From: Amanita rubescens
Lineage: Eukaryota > Basidiomycota > Agaricomycetes > Agaricales > Amanitaceae
Assembly: GCA_015039365.1 (NCBI GenBank)
Contig: WION01000021.1
Coordinates: forward strand, 124,001-188,000
DNA: 64,000 bases
Reading direction: 5' to 3'
Shown here one piece after another: positions 10,401 through 19,285 of this stretch; positions within the stretch are counted from its first letter, which is position 1, and each line of letters opens with the position of its first letter. The notes under the pieces are model-generated. The model was not told where the DNA came from. It saw only the letters and a list, made by a program, of their open reading frames with translations, and made no database searches. A program made the position numbers and the translations under genes.

Positions 10401-11022
10401 GTTCATGTGCGAGCGTTTGAGACGCTGATGTTTTTGCTTGGATCCAAAGGTGATCAGTCTCGAGATCTTCGTCCTCATCTGCGTTCAATTCTTCTTCTTT
10501 TTGGATATACTGAAGGTACATTTCGGTTTCTTCGTCGTAATCAAACGTAGTTTCTTCTTCCGGATCGATCTTCCTTTCGTCGGGGAATCTAACTGTTCCT
10601 TTAGACCAATCTATTCTGGGGTTGATTTCTCGGAGCCAAGGTAATCCTAGTATCAGTCGTTGATCGCCTAGTCGTGTGACATAAAACCAGTCTTTAAACC
10701 GGTTGTTTTCGATGTTATAGCTTATCTGGATTTTATACCGTATATCTCCAGACTTGTTATTTGTTCCGTCCACATTTCGCACTGGGATGGGTTTCTTTAA
10801 GCGAGTGATTTCGTTCCAATTGACGAGTGAGCTATCGACAAATTTTCCTTGTGCGCCTGAGTCGATAAGAGCTTTGGTTTCAGCGGTTTTTAGATTCGAA
10901 CATTTGGTAATGGGAATGGTGATTTTATTTCTGGATATAGAAGATACTGTTACACCATTTATACATAGTTGTTCGTCTTCAGAGACGACGGACGCTGATT
11001 CATCGTCGTCTCGTTTTAAAAA
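7429..11022 (-). CDS. Ty3/gypsy chromovirus Pol polyprotein (element 2), expressed by -1 frameshift
   Basis: The pol frame opens at the Gag terminus without its own ATG and runs about 1197 codons. Order: aspartic protease with the ALIDSGA active site (10855-10872), reverse transcriptase with YIDD (about 9790-9805), RNase H (ETDAS), zinc-binding integrase head (H-H-C-C, CALCQQMK), DDE core (SDRGPQFTS), and a C-terminal chromodomain (VKWKGYPTSDNSWE). It is in the -1 frame relative to Gag, entered through the slippery site at 11019-11025. No internal stops are seen. It is clearly related to, but distinct from, Pol of element 1, so the two are different families or old subfamilies. Internally complete, but the element has lost its 3' end in this window. 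Confidence 0.95.
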   Translation of the reverse strand, partial: FLKRDDDESASVVSEDEQLCINGVTVSSISRNKITIPITKCSNLKTAETKALIDSGAQGKFVDSSLVNWNEITRLKKPIPVRNVDGTNNKSGDIRYKIQISYNIENNRFKDWFYVTRLGDQRLILGLPWLREINPRIDWSKGTVRFPDERKIDPEEETTFDYDEETEMYLQYIQKEEELNADEDEDLETDHLWIQAKTSASQTLAHEHEDKSTKVELPPEYDKWRKVFDKQTSERFPISRQWDHAIDLKEGFKPKVAKNYPLSIHEEQLMNKWVDEQLKKGYIRPSQSPQASPFFYVAKKEKGELRPCQDYRYINSWTKRNAYPLPLVSDLLLKLRKAKYFSKLDLRWGYNNVRIKKGDEWKAAFTTNRGLFEPTVMLFGLCNSPSTFQTMMNEYFRDMIAEGWLVVYIDDMLIYGANEEETRERTKQVLQRLKENDLFLKLEKCKFVAKEVEFLGMIVKEGKIMMDPVKLAGISKWPEPKTVKQIRSFLGFANFYRKFIGNYAEIVAPLTELTKKTVPFRWDAECQKAFDTLKEKFLEEPVLVMPDPTKPFLLETDASNWAVGAVLKQRGSDGELHPCGFISHRLSDTEQRYQVYDRELLAIKKAFETWRHLLKGSPHTIMIHCDHKNLSYYKHPQKMTARQSRWWQEITEFDIKLEHVPGSKLIQADALSRRPDHINEEEAKAKEIPQTMISDDMVIAAINVSWADKITELLPQDKFAKVVIDGLKHGKLPLRSKFNDWKNDNNIIRYQGRVYVPQNEELRNEIIKSHHDPVIMGHPGRLKTLELIRRDYYWPGMTTTVSKWVEGCALCQQMKVNTHPITPGLMPIKSHATRPFEQVSMDFITDLPIIDGFDSVLTVVDQGLTKGVIFIPCKKSFTAMDTANSYINDVYKRYGLPTTLISDRGPQFTSKVFEEICKIFGINHRKSTAFHPQTDGESERLNQELETYLRLYCVDHPKQWKDHLPLAEFAHNQRIHQSTKMTPFEIMFGIEPVAIPTAFPRINVPAAEDRFKVLTQIRDEALAAHELARQLMTQRVKGKSPAFKEGDLVWLDSRNLKTGQIRKFSPRREGPFKIEKILGPVTAKLELPPRWKIHPVFHVSLLTPYHENETHGPNFTRPTPDLIDNKEEYEIETIVSHRRKGNQWQFLVKWKGYPTSDNSWETEENLEHSEETLNEYKEQHGITAIIPTTRKSRKRRS

Positions 11023-12818
11023 CCCTTTTTGTTCAATTTTCGGCGGGCGCTACGTGGTAATGTTTTCGCCATTTCTCGTATGACGGCGATTCTCTGGTCT
11101 TCGTCGTTTTCACTGTTGGATTCTTCACTTGACGAGCCACTGTCGTCTTCATCGCCATCCGCATCCAGCACTCTGATTCTTTTTCCTTTTCCTTTCCCTT
11201 TGTTGCGGTTATTATTTCGGCTGCGTGGTTTTCCTCGAAATTGTCCTCTAGGGGCTGCCCTTCCTCGTGAATTCCCAAGGTTTTGTCGTTTCTTTTTTGG
11301 ATTAGGGCAGTCCGAGATTAAATGTCCTGTTCTTCCGCATCCATAGCATACAGCGGTTTTTACCCATTCCATGGAGGTTTCAGCAATCTGCATTTGTCGT
11401 GCTTGTCGGTTTAATTCTAATACAGCCTCGTCGACTTCCATTTTGTCATCAAATTCTTTTACTTGGCCAAAAGTGGAGAATAAGGTGTTCGCCACTTCTA
11501 TGTCAAGGATACGAGTTCGTAATGATTTATAGGTTGTCGGGGCACCTCCTAGTCGTAGTTTTTCTCGTAAGGTGTTTGGTAATCCTAAAACTAGGAGATG
11601 ACATTTCGTTGTATCGTCAGTGATTTTGGCTAAATTGATGTCTCGGTCGACGCGCGCAATATATTGATTAATTGATTGCTTTGGGAGTTTTCTCCATGTG
11701 AGTAATCTGTGCATGGCTAGTCCTGCTTCGTCTACTTGTCCCCAATCTTCTTTCAGTTCTTTAATAAAAGCGGCATAGTCGGCGTATTTTGTCGTTTCGG
11801 CGTCATATTCGGTTATTTTGTTGTCGCGCCATTGTTGAGCGTTGCCATCAATATGATACATAATGAACTGTATCTTATCTTGAGCATCCGTCATTTTATT
11901 CATTTTCATGAATAATTCGGCTTTCGCTATGAACGGATTGAGATATTTTCGATCTCCTTCGAACGGTTTAGGAGGTTTGATCTTCGGTAGATCTGACCTT
12001 GGTTCGGTCCGGGGTCCTGATCCACTCATATCTCGTTCTTTTCCTTTTTTAGAGGGAAATGGATTGATTGGTGGGGTAAACAAGTATGGAAATACGACAG
12101 GGGGTGATGGTGCGGGTCGTGTAGCTTCGAGTTTAGATTCGGTTGCAAGGGATAAGGAAGCGATGAGTTGGGCTGAGATTTCGTCTTCAACTCGTTGTTC
12201 TACTGTGGGTATAACAATGTCTTCGGTTCCAGGTGCGTATTCAAGTTTATCTTGGGATTCTTCTTCTTTCTCTTGTTCAGAGGGGGAATCTTTATTGTCT
12301 TCTTTATCGGACTCTCCTGACGGTTCAGCGCTTTCTCTGTAATGAACGTGTGGTGATGCAATGGGAGTTTCTTGGCTAGTGGTTAAGGTTTCTGGTTCGC
12401 TCGCTTTCTTCCAACGTTGTAGCGCAGTTCGTGTTAACTCCTCTTTTCCTCCTATGAAGGGTTCTCCTTCAAAGTATTCGTCTCTAATAAAGTACGGTTC
12501 TTCTCCTGTTTCCGATTCAGTGGCGTACCAACGTTTACTTCCTTCGTGAAAGGCAAGTTTGCGTTCGTTTAGATATAATCCTCCTTCGAACGGGAAGGAT
12601 TGATTTGGTGGTCTTCCAAGTTTTTGTTTTACCCAAAACTGGTGACCTGGTACAGGTTTTCCTGAAGCGGTATAACACCAGCCGTTTTCTCGTTTATCCC
12701 AATGAATGGAATGTTCGTCGAGATAATAGAGATGGTCAAGGGGGTTTCGTTTGGCGTTATTCGGAGGGGTACTTTTAGATTGTCGTGGAGCAATGGTGAA
12801 TGATGGGAGGTGAGAGCG
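11016..12818 (-). CDS. Gag of element 2 with a long upstream extension lacking ATG
   Basis: The frame is open from 12818 (preceded by TAA) to the TAA at 11016-11018, about 600 codons. The C-terminal part (from about 12040) is a classical retrotransposon Gag: a capsid-like region with WRDNKITEYDAET and the YIARVDRDI block, then a CCHC knuckle (CYGCGRTGHLISDC), a basic stretch and an acidic Glu/Asp/Ser tail. The N-terminal 240 codons are also protein-like, rich in Trp/Tyr (GWCYTASGKP, QFWVKQKLGRPP, KRWYATESETGEEP) followed by an acidic linker, yet I find no in-frame ATG in them. Either initiation is at a non-AUG codon, an upstream exon supplies the start, or the ATG was lost. The first in-frame ATG (near 12027) would give only the capsid-knuckle part. 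Confidence 0.75.
   Translation of the reverse strand, partial: RSHLPSFTIAPRQSKSTPPNNAKRNPLDHLYYLDEHSIHWDKRENGWCYTASGKPVPGHQFWVKQKLGRPPNQSFPFEGGLYLNERKLAFHEGSKRWYATESETGEEPYFIRDEYFEGEPFIGGKEELTRTALQRWKKASEPETLTTSQETPIASPHVHYRESAEPSGESDKEDNKDSPSEQEKEEESQDKLEYAPGTEDIVIPTVEQRVEDEISAQLIASLSLATESKLEATRPAPSPPVVFPYLFTPPINPFPSKKGKERDMSGSGPRTEPRSDLPKIKPPKPFEGDRKYLNPFIAKAELFMKMNKMTDAQDKIQFIMYHIDGNAQQWRDNKITEYDAETTKYADYAAFIKELKEDWGQVDEAGLAMHRLLTWRKLPKQSINQYIARVDRDINLAKITDDTTKCHLLVLGLPNTLREKLRLGGAPTTYKSLRTRILDIEVANTLFSTFGQVKEFDDKMEVDEAVLELNRQARQMQIAETSMEWVKTAVCYGCGRTGHLISDCPNPKKKRQNLGNSRGRAAPRGQFRGKPRSRNNNRNKGKGKGKRIRVLDADGDEDDSGSSSEESNSENDEDQRIAVIREMAKTLPRSARRKLNKKGF
11019..11025 (-). promoter_or_regulatory. 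Programmed -1 ribosomal frameshift site, gag to pol (element 2)
   Basis: On the minus strand the last Gag codons read GGT TTT TAA. The seven bases GGGTTTT immediately before the stop fit the X-XXY-YYZ slippery pattern. Slipping back one base leads into TTT TTA AAA CGA, the start of the open pol frame that runs through the protease. The position directly before the gag stop and the -1 phase are seen directly; use by the ribosome is inferred. Confidence 0.7.
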
Positions 12819-12842
12819 TTAAAGCTATCGTGCTCGGAGAGG

Positions 12843-12853
12843 AGTCTAGTTTT
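12843..12853 (-). other. Self-complementary primer binding site (Tf1-type) of element 2
   Basis: Two bases after the inner LTR end the minus strand reads AAAACTAGACT. This is the exact reverse complement of the 11 bases AGTCTAGTTTT at 13020-13010 inside the LTR, about 33 nt after its TATA box, where the RNA should begin. No tRNA-type TGG follows the LTR. This is the arrangement known for the Tf1/sushi group, in which the first 11 nt of the transcript fold back to prime reverse transcription. Confidence 0.75.
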
Positions 12854-12855
12854 AT

Positions 12856-13284
12856 TGTTACGTTTGTTCGTTCACTGACAAGTCAAGCCTATCAGGTACC
12901 GTAGGTTCCTCAAGGGAGTTCCGGCACTTAAGAACGTTCAAAGTATAAGAGTGTTATCGGATAAGTCCTCAAGGGAACTTAGACGATAACGAGACAGATT
13001 TTGACTGTTAAAACTAGACTGAGGTCTAGTCGTATATTTGCGTGATTTATATAGTACAAAGTACATACGCAAATATGGTAAGTATATACACATGTGATAA
13101 TGGAAACGGTTACATGTGATAATGAAACGGTTAACATGTGAAAACGACATACATGTGATAAAAGTAATTGACATATGATAAACGATGAATGTTCCGGAAG
13201 GAACACATATGCAAATAATGAAATAGGAGGAATGACATAGATGATAAAATAAGAAAAGATAGGCCATGACGTACGTTTGTAACA
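12856..13284 (-). repeat. 5' LTR of element 2
   Basis: Read on the minus strand the repeat begins TGTTACAAACG and ends CGTAACA, with inverted TGTTAC/GTAACA ends. It holds a TATA box (TATATAAAT, about 13045-13053) and, about 33 nt downstream, the 11-nt block that matches the primer site. The base next to the LTR is 13285, where STAND-gene coding sequence (codons QSPGS) resumes abruptly. The first five bases GCAAT are the expected target-site duplicate, whose twin is off the left edge. Confidence 0.8.
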
Positions 13285-16128
13285 GCAATCTCCTGGATCT
13301 ATTCTCAAATGGATTGCTCAGGGACCCAGATGGCTTATGGTATATGATAGTGCAGACAGTCATTATTCAGTGGTTGAAAAGTTCCTTCCACCTGGGAATG
13401 GAGGAAATATCTTGATCACAAGTAGGAATGAAGGATTGAAGAGACTGGTGCTGGATGCAGAGAATGTTCTTCATATGGAAGATGAAAAGGCTGTCTCATT
13501 GCTTTTAAAATCAGCCATGCTTGATGGTTCATATGGCAATATTGAGACTTTGGCCAAACAGGTTGTGTCAGAGTTGGGAGGGATCCCACTTGCCCTTGAT
13601 CAAGCAGGATCATATATCCAAAGCTGTGGTTGCAGAATTGATGATTATCTTGATCTATTCAAAAAGAATAAACACCAATTGATGTCAAGAAGAGGGTTCA
13701 AGGGTGCATCTGGTTATGGGACATCTACATATGGGACATGGGATATATCAATGCAGCAGATTAATGATAGAGCTGAAAAGGGAGTTGAGGAGGAGGCACA
13801 AGCTGCACAAAGTGCAATCAGGCTATTGAGAATTTTTGCCTTTCTGAACCATGAGAGCATCCCTGAAGAATTATTCAAGAATGCTGCAGAGAATTACATG
13901 AAGGACAACATTGATGTAGGAGAGTCTGATTCATCATCACCAGTAAGACTATTGGATTGGCACAAGACTTTGTTCTTGGGTGAAGAAGGAGAATGGGACA
14001 GAATGCAGTTCCTGGATGGAATACAAGTTCTACTTTCATTTTCCTTCATCAAGACAGTCAATAATTTATATTCAATGCATCTGTTAGTAAATTCCTGGAG
14101 CAGGAACACCATACCCAAATCAGAGGTCACTGATTACTATCATAAAACAAAACAACTGTTATCCTGTTCAATAGTTCTTGACTGGGATATTGACAACTAT
14201 GCATTCTGCAGACTGCTTGCACCACACATCAGGACAAATGAGTTCCATGCATCAGAATTGGGGTTGCAAAGGAGGTACCATGGCAATGAATATGACAAAT
14301 ATGCACTTGTATTTGATCATGTTGGCAGTTTGGATGAAGAAGAAAGAATTTTGCAAGTTGCAATTGAAGAGAGGAAGAGATTGCTTGGATCAGGGCACTC
14401 AGACACTCTCACTGCTATGTACTGTTTGGCAGTGACATACTTAGGACTAGGGAGATGGGGAGAAGCAGAGCAGCTGCAGTTGGAGGTAATTAATACAAGA
14501 AAGGAAACACTTGGACCACATCACCTGGATACCCTCACTGCTGTGGACAGCCTGACACAAATATATTGGTCCCAGGGCAGGTTTGATGAGGCAGAGAAGC
14601 TGCAGGTGGATGTCTTGCATGAAAGAAGGGAGAAGCTGGGATCAAACCATCTGAAGACTCTTGCCACTATGAATAATTTAGCAGTGACATACTTGAGTCA
14701 GGGCAAATGGGCTGATGCAGAGGAGTTGCTGGTGGATGTGGTAAATGGAATGAAAGCAAAGCTTGGATCTGATCATCCAGACACTCTTGATGCTATGATG
14801 AATTTGTCATTAACATACTTGGAGCAAGGGAAATTGGATGATGCAGAGAAGCTGCAGGTGGGTGTTCTAAATGTAAGCAAAGCAAAGCTTGGGCCAGACC
14901 ACCCAGAAACACTCAGTGCCATACATAATTTGGCATTAACATTCTATCATATTGGCAAGCTTGATGAGGCAGAGAAGCTGGAGGTAGATTTAATTCATGT
15001 AAGAAAGGAAAAGGTTGGATCAGAACACCCAAGCACTCTGACCACTATGGACAATTTGGCATTGACATATTTGGCGATGGGAAAATGGGACCTGGCAGAG
15101 AAGCTGCAAATGGATGTAATGAATATAAGAAAAGCAAAGTTTGGATCAGACCATCCAGATACTCTCACTATCATGAACAATCTGGCATTGACTTACAAGA
15201 AGCAGGGAAGGTTGGCTGAGGCAGAAAAGCTGCAGGTGGAAGCAATGAATGCAATGGAAGCAAAGCTTGGACCAGACCATCCAGATACTCTTTGTATGAA
15301 GGACAATTTGGCAATGATATACTCAGGCCAGAAAAGATTTGATGAATCAGAGAAACTGGGGCTGCATGTGATAAATGCAAGAAAAGCAAAACTTGGATCA
15401 AACCACCTAACCACTCTTACTGCAATGACACATCTGGCATTAATATACAGTGATCAGCAAAAGTGGGATGAGGTTGAGAAGCTGTATGTAGAAGTTGCGA
15501 ATACTTTGAAAGTAAAGCCTAAGTCAGATCATCCAGATACCCTCACTGTCATGAATCATCTAGCATCACTATACAGGAAGCAGGGGAAATTGGATGAGGC
15601 AGAAAAGAAGTACATGGATGTGATGAATGCAAGAAAGGAAAGGCTTGGATTTGACCACCCAGACACTCTTAGCACCATGGTCAATTTGGCTTTAACATTT
15701 GAAAGTCAAGGCAGATGGGATGAAGCACAGTCTTTGCTCTCTCCTACAGTCCAGGCCATGCAGCAAGTTTTGGGATCTCAACATCCTGATACAGTTTTTG
15801 CCATGGAAAACCTTTCCAATATTTGCAAAGAAGGGCAGCAAGATCAAGAGCAACTTGAGAAGGTGGTAAGTCATGCAAGCCAATTCCAATTTTATCTAAT
15901 CTCTTTCTTTTGCATAGCAGTTTGACTTAGAGTTAAATCAAGAACATGACCAAGATGGGACTCTGTCTAAGGTATGTCAGAGTCTATATTTATTTCAATC
16001 CATACCCAATTTACTCTTTAATTTAGCCTTCAATATCATCACAGAAATTAGGCATTGAACTTGTGCATCCTAGTAGGCATAAATTCATCAAAGGGTTTAA
16101 AGGGATGTGGAAAAAGGTGAGGCATTGA
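13285..16128 (+). pseudogene. STAND (NB-ARC)-TPR gene, 5' end cut off by element 2
   Basis: Coding sequence starts mid-codon at the LTR junction; codons from 13286 read QSPGS, matching the third exon of the intact gene at 23757. Missing are the N-terminal motif exon, the P-loop exon and the first dozen codons of exon 3. Present are the Walker-B-like WLMVYDSAD, the ILITSRN strand, the GGIPLALDQAG block and a winged-helix-like region. These are followed by 11 full and one partial 42-residue TPR units with kinesin-light-chain signatures (HPDTL, DEAEKL). Exons: 13285-15865, 15918-15971, 16045-16128, ending in the basic tail GFKGMWKKVRH. No stop interrupts the remaining frame, so the insertion is recent. 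A short transcript from ATG 13337 would lack nucleotide binding. Confidence 0.9.
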
Positions 16129-16792
16129 GCAAACTATGTCTAGTTCCATACATTTCAATATGCACATTGGAGGTAATGATATGTATAAATAATCAGGCTT
16201 TTCATAAGCCCTCATTATCTCCTTAATTTACCCCGAAAATTTGCCATAATCACTGCCCTTCAACAAGCCTATATATGTTGGAAACTGGGGAACTTCTTGA
16301 CAAGAACAAGAAGGTCATCAACCCCATGTTTTTATACCAACATGGCATATAACACGATACAATGATGCTCTAGAGTCTAGTCTGACAAATGACTCAATTG
16401 TATTGAAGAGCTTTTGAGATCAACGTGAATATAATTGGGAAGAAAAGGACATACTATGTAGAGTGAGATTGCATTCCTGAGAGTTTGTTTTTTGGAATAT
16501 TGGGACCAGGTTGGTATCAAACCACCATACATCAGAGTTATCAACAAGTGTGCTGCCTTTATTCTGACACTCAGGAGCCCAATAAAAGAGCGCCTGATCG
16601 CATGGCTAACTTCGACAGCATCTGACGACGATCCTAGCACACCTGGGTATTCTCCGATAAATGTAACATTTTAAGAAAGGCTATACTATACATTCGCGAG
16701 TGGGTTAGTTCTTGAATTGGTCGGCGATGGAAGGCGGCCCGGATTCCAGATCAGATGGAGCTATTGCGCGTCTCGTAGAGTTGAATGATCGT
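16129..16792. other. Intergenic, no gene seen
   Basis: AT-rich downstream sequence of the broken STAND gene up to about 16.3 kb, partly similar in style to the sequence after 27868. The rest shows only short unsupported reading frames. Confidence 0.5.
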
Positions 16793-17740
16793 TCACAAGT
16801 GCCAAATTGAAGACGTGTCGTTGAACCAGATAACTGTTTCCGGGGCGTAGCATAAGTGAAACGCAGCTGGAGCAGGGTGGCACCTAATGAGTTCACGATT
16901 AGTCAACGATATGGAAAAAGAATAAGTACGAATGTAGATACATCAAACATATATCCATATCCGTATAAGCGCTCTTGTCGAGCAGTATTGCCTTTCCAAA
17001 GCCACCCTCCTCGGCTAAGATTCCAATTGATAAGGCTGTAGCACCGTAGAGTAGGAATGCACATACCTGGTGTTCCAAGAAGCGAAACCTTGCCTGATAT
17101 TTTGAACTCGACGGGGGCAGCTTTAGGCGCCAAAGCAACAGCAACACCTGCCAATGCGTATTAGGATATGACTTTCGCGACAGCATCATGTGGAGGAGTT
17201 GTACCCGCTATGGCAATCAGGTTGTGACCGCAAGCATGCCCGACACCTTCCAAAGCGTCCATCTAATCAAAATCAACACAGATGTCGGGATTCATAAGGT
17301 TTTAACGCTAACCTCGGAGTTGAGGCCGATAGTCCTACCACCGCTTCCGTGAGAGAACGTCGCACGCCAGGCAGTCTCCAGAAGAAGTTTCCTCTCGACC
17401 TTGAACCCATGCTTCTCCATAAACGCTGTGAGCGCGTCATGTGCGTAACTATCGGATGTTCAAATCTTAACTGTTGTCCGAGATGCGGCCTACTAGCTGA
17501 CTCACTATTCTTTAAACCTCAGTTCCGGGTGTGCTGCCAGCGTGCGTCAAATAAGTACAGGTTCTAATTGCCCACATACGTACCGTGTATACCAAGACTG
17601 AGCGCCCGAAGTTCCTGGCTGCACTGTTCGATATGATTGTCTATGAATTCCAGGATATCGGGTCTGAATAGTTCGGAGCTGCCAGGTTTAGCGGGAACCG
17701 GTTTCGACACGTCCTCTCGACGCCAGACAGGGGACGACAT
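16793..17740 (-). pseudogene. Peptidase M20 / amidohydrolase, C-terminally truncated
   Basis: Seven short exons splice into one frame of 207 codons: 17740-17584, 17533-17506, 17448-17313, 17262-17205, 17147-17067, 17014-16942, 16883-16793, all with GT-AG sites. The product shows M20 landmarks: HPELRFKEYYAHD, LETAWRATFSHG, GLNSEMDALEGVGHACGHN (metal-binding His/Cys region), GKVSLLGTPAEEGG (catalytic Glu pair) and KAILLDKSAY. After LMCHPAP the sequence departs from the family and stops; normal members are about 400 residues or more, so the dimerisation domain and C-terminal metal ligand are missing. Cytosolic aminoacylase-like hydrolysis would be the ancestral role. It could be expressed but is probably inactive. 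It lies 71 bp from the divergent HNH gene. Confidence 0.75.
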
Positions 17741-17811
17741 AGTCACTAGTGTGCGATGATCGTGGGAGTCATCAGGTTGAACCCCATTAGTAATATCGAG
17801 CACCCATAACG

Positions 17812-18758
17812 ATGCCTGTTCTCCCTCCAATTCATCTCCCTCTTCCTCCTACTCAACCGCCCCAGGGATTTCTCCTTGCACGTTCGATATCTGAAAGGTC
17901 TGACACATCCACTACCTTCAACACAGGCCTGGATGTGAGAGACGAGAATCGTTGTGTTGTTTGCGGCGATCCCGAGGATGTAGAGCATTGTCATATAATC
18001 CCGAAATTGGAACCCGAGACAGTGCGTCCCTTCTGGTACTATCAATTCTGCTAATGGCTCATAAGTAAACCTAAGTGGCAGGATCTCGTGAGCAGGAATT
18101 ATGTCCCTGCGACAGCGAAACCGTCTGTCAAGCATGAGCCGCGAAATGGTATTTTGTTGTGTGCTACCCACCACAAAAACTTCGACGCCTACCGCTTCTT
18201 CATACGATATATTCCCGAGGTAAGTCGAGTCTAACCATATCCACGACTGTCACAACGAGTAGCAAGCAGCAAAGGAAGTTTGTTTTCATCAATTACAACC
18301 GAGCAAGCCACCGCGCAATTTTCCATGGGAAAGCTATAAATTTGAATGTAGATCATCGACTTTCACCCTTCCCCTCAATCTTTCTCATTCACGAAATGCG
18401 TGTACGGGGTCACAACCCCTTCGCCCTAGAACCTGACGATATATCTCCAATGGTCGAGGACCAAGACTGGATGAGAGAGCAGATTTCTGACACTGAGCAT
18501 GATGCCGCCATGAATCTGAAAAGCAGTATGATACTCCTGAACCCCGTCACTAGAACCACAGATAATGGTTCTGGAAACTCCTCGGGCGGTCCTCCTGCTG
18601 GCACGCTGTCACTTGCTTTAAACGCAGATGTTATCCAGAAAATCCTTTCCGCTACACGACAGATGGCGTCATGGAAGGCCTGCGTACAAGAAGGTACGAG
18701 CTGGGATGGAACGGCCGAGGAAAACATTGCAAAGTATAAGAGTATGATTGAATTGTAA
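17812..18758 (+). CDS. Fungal HNH-type protein (copy 1)
   Basis: Exons 17812-18021, 18076-18219 and 18267-18758 join into 281 residues. The core is CVVCGDPEDVEHCHIIPK (two zinc-type Cys and the HCH of the HNH motif), then NGILLCATHHKNFDAY, matching the layout of fungal HNH_2 domains. A C-terminal region with FVFINYNR, HEMRVRGHNPF and a final helix (WDGTAEENIAKYKSMI) follows. It is a paralogue of the gene on the other strand at 21247-22211; the middle exon is exactly 144 nt in both. The cellular role of these proteins is unknown. The start was chosen as the first ATG giving the conserved LPPTQPPQG-type leader. Confidence 0.75.
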
Positions 18759-19285
18759 TTGATGTAACTTCACAGCCTAGTACGAAATGGCATTTAGATT
18801 TGTATATATGTGCAATCCCTCAGCTTGCCCGTCGCGCCAGCCACTTCACCGTCCTTGGTACTGCATCCGGTCCTCGCCCCTTGCACTTTCTCTGAACACG
18901 ACGATAATGCATCATGGATGATTGCACCTGCTACTCCGCGCGCGCGGGGTATGCATACGCGCGTCGTTGCTTGCTTCGCATAGTTAGACTCATATTGGGC
19001 TCTGAAACACTGAGCTCGAGTATCATCAGACTGATCTGTAGTGTGTGACGCCATTAAAACACATTCGTACTGTACACCATAACCATTACACGCAAAACGA
19101 GCACTCACATCTCCGCTGTGGCCCATTGTTCAAGTTGTGGGTTTTTACGAGTAAAACCCTGGTATGGACGGTGACCGGCTATCTTGTTTTCCGGCACATT
19201 CTCGGCCGATGCGAAGACAGAAGACGTCAACTATCCGTCACGAGTCACATTGACGAGCTCTCCCGCCCCTTCGCATACACTTTAA
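18759..19285. other. Intergenic, no gene seen
   Basis: GC-balanced spacer between the HNH gene and the small coiled-coil gene. It contains only short unsupported frames. Confidence 0.5.

Larger units (their letters stand above)
5493..13284 (-). mobile_element. LTR retrotransposon, chromovirus (element 2), host of nested element 1
   Basis: The order on the minus strand is LTR, primer site, gag, -1 frameshift, pol with chromodomain, ORF3. The 3' LTR is absent: sequence of element 2 stops at 5493 exactly where the LTR of the oppositely oriented element 1 ends. Element 1 therefore inserted into ORF3 of element 2, and the missing end should lie left of the window. Element 2 itself inserted into a STAND-TPR gene at 13285. 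Confidence 0.85.

Noticed and set aside
10754..11083. 109-codon plus-strand frame with hydrophobic stretches
   Set aside because: Exact antisense of the protease region of element 2 Pol and the end of Gag.
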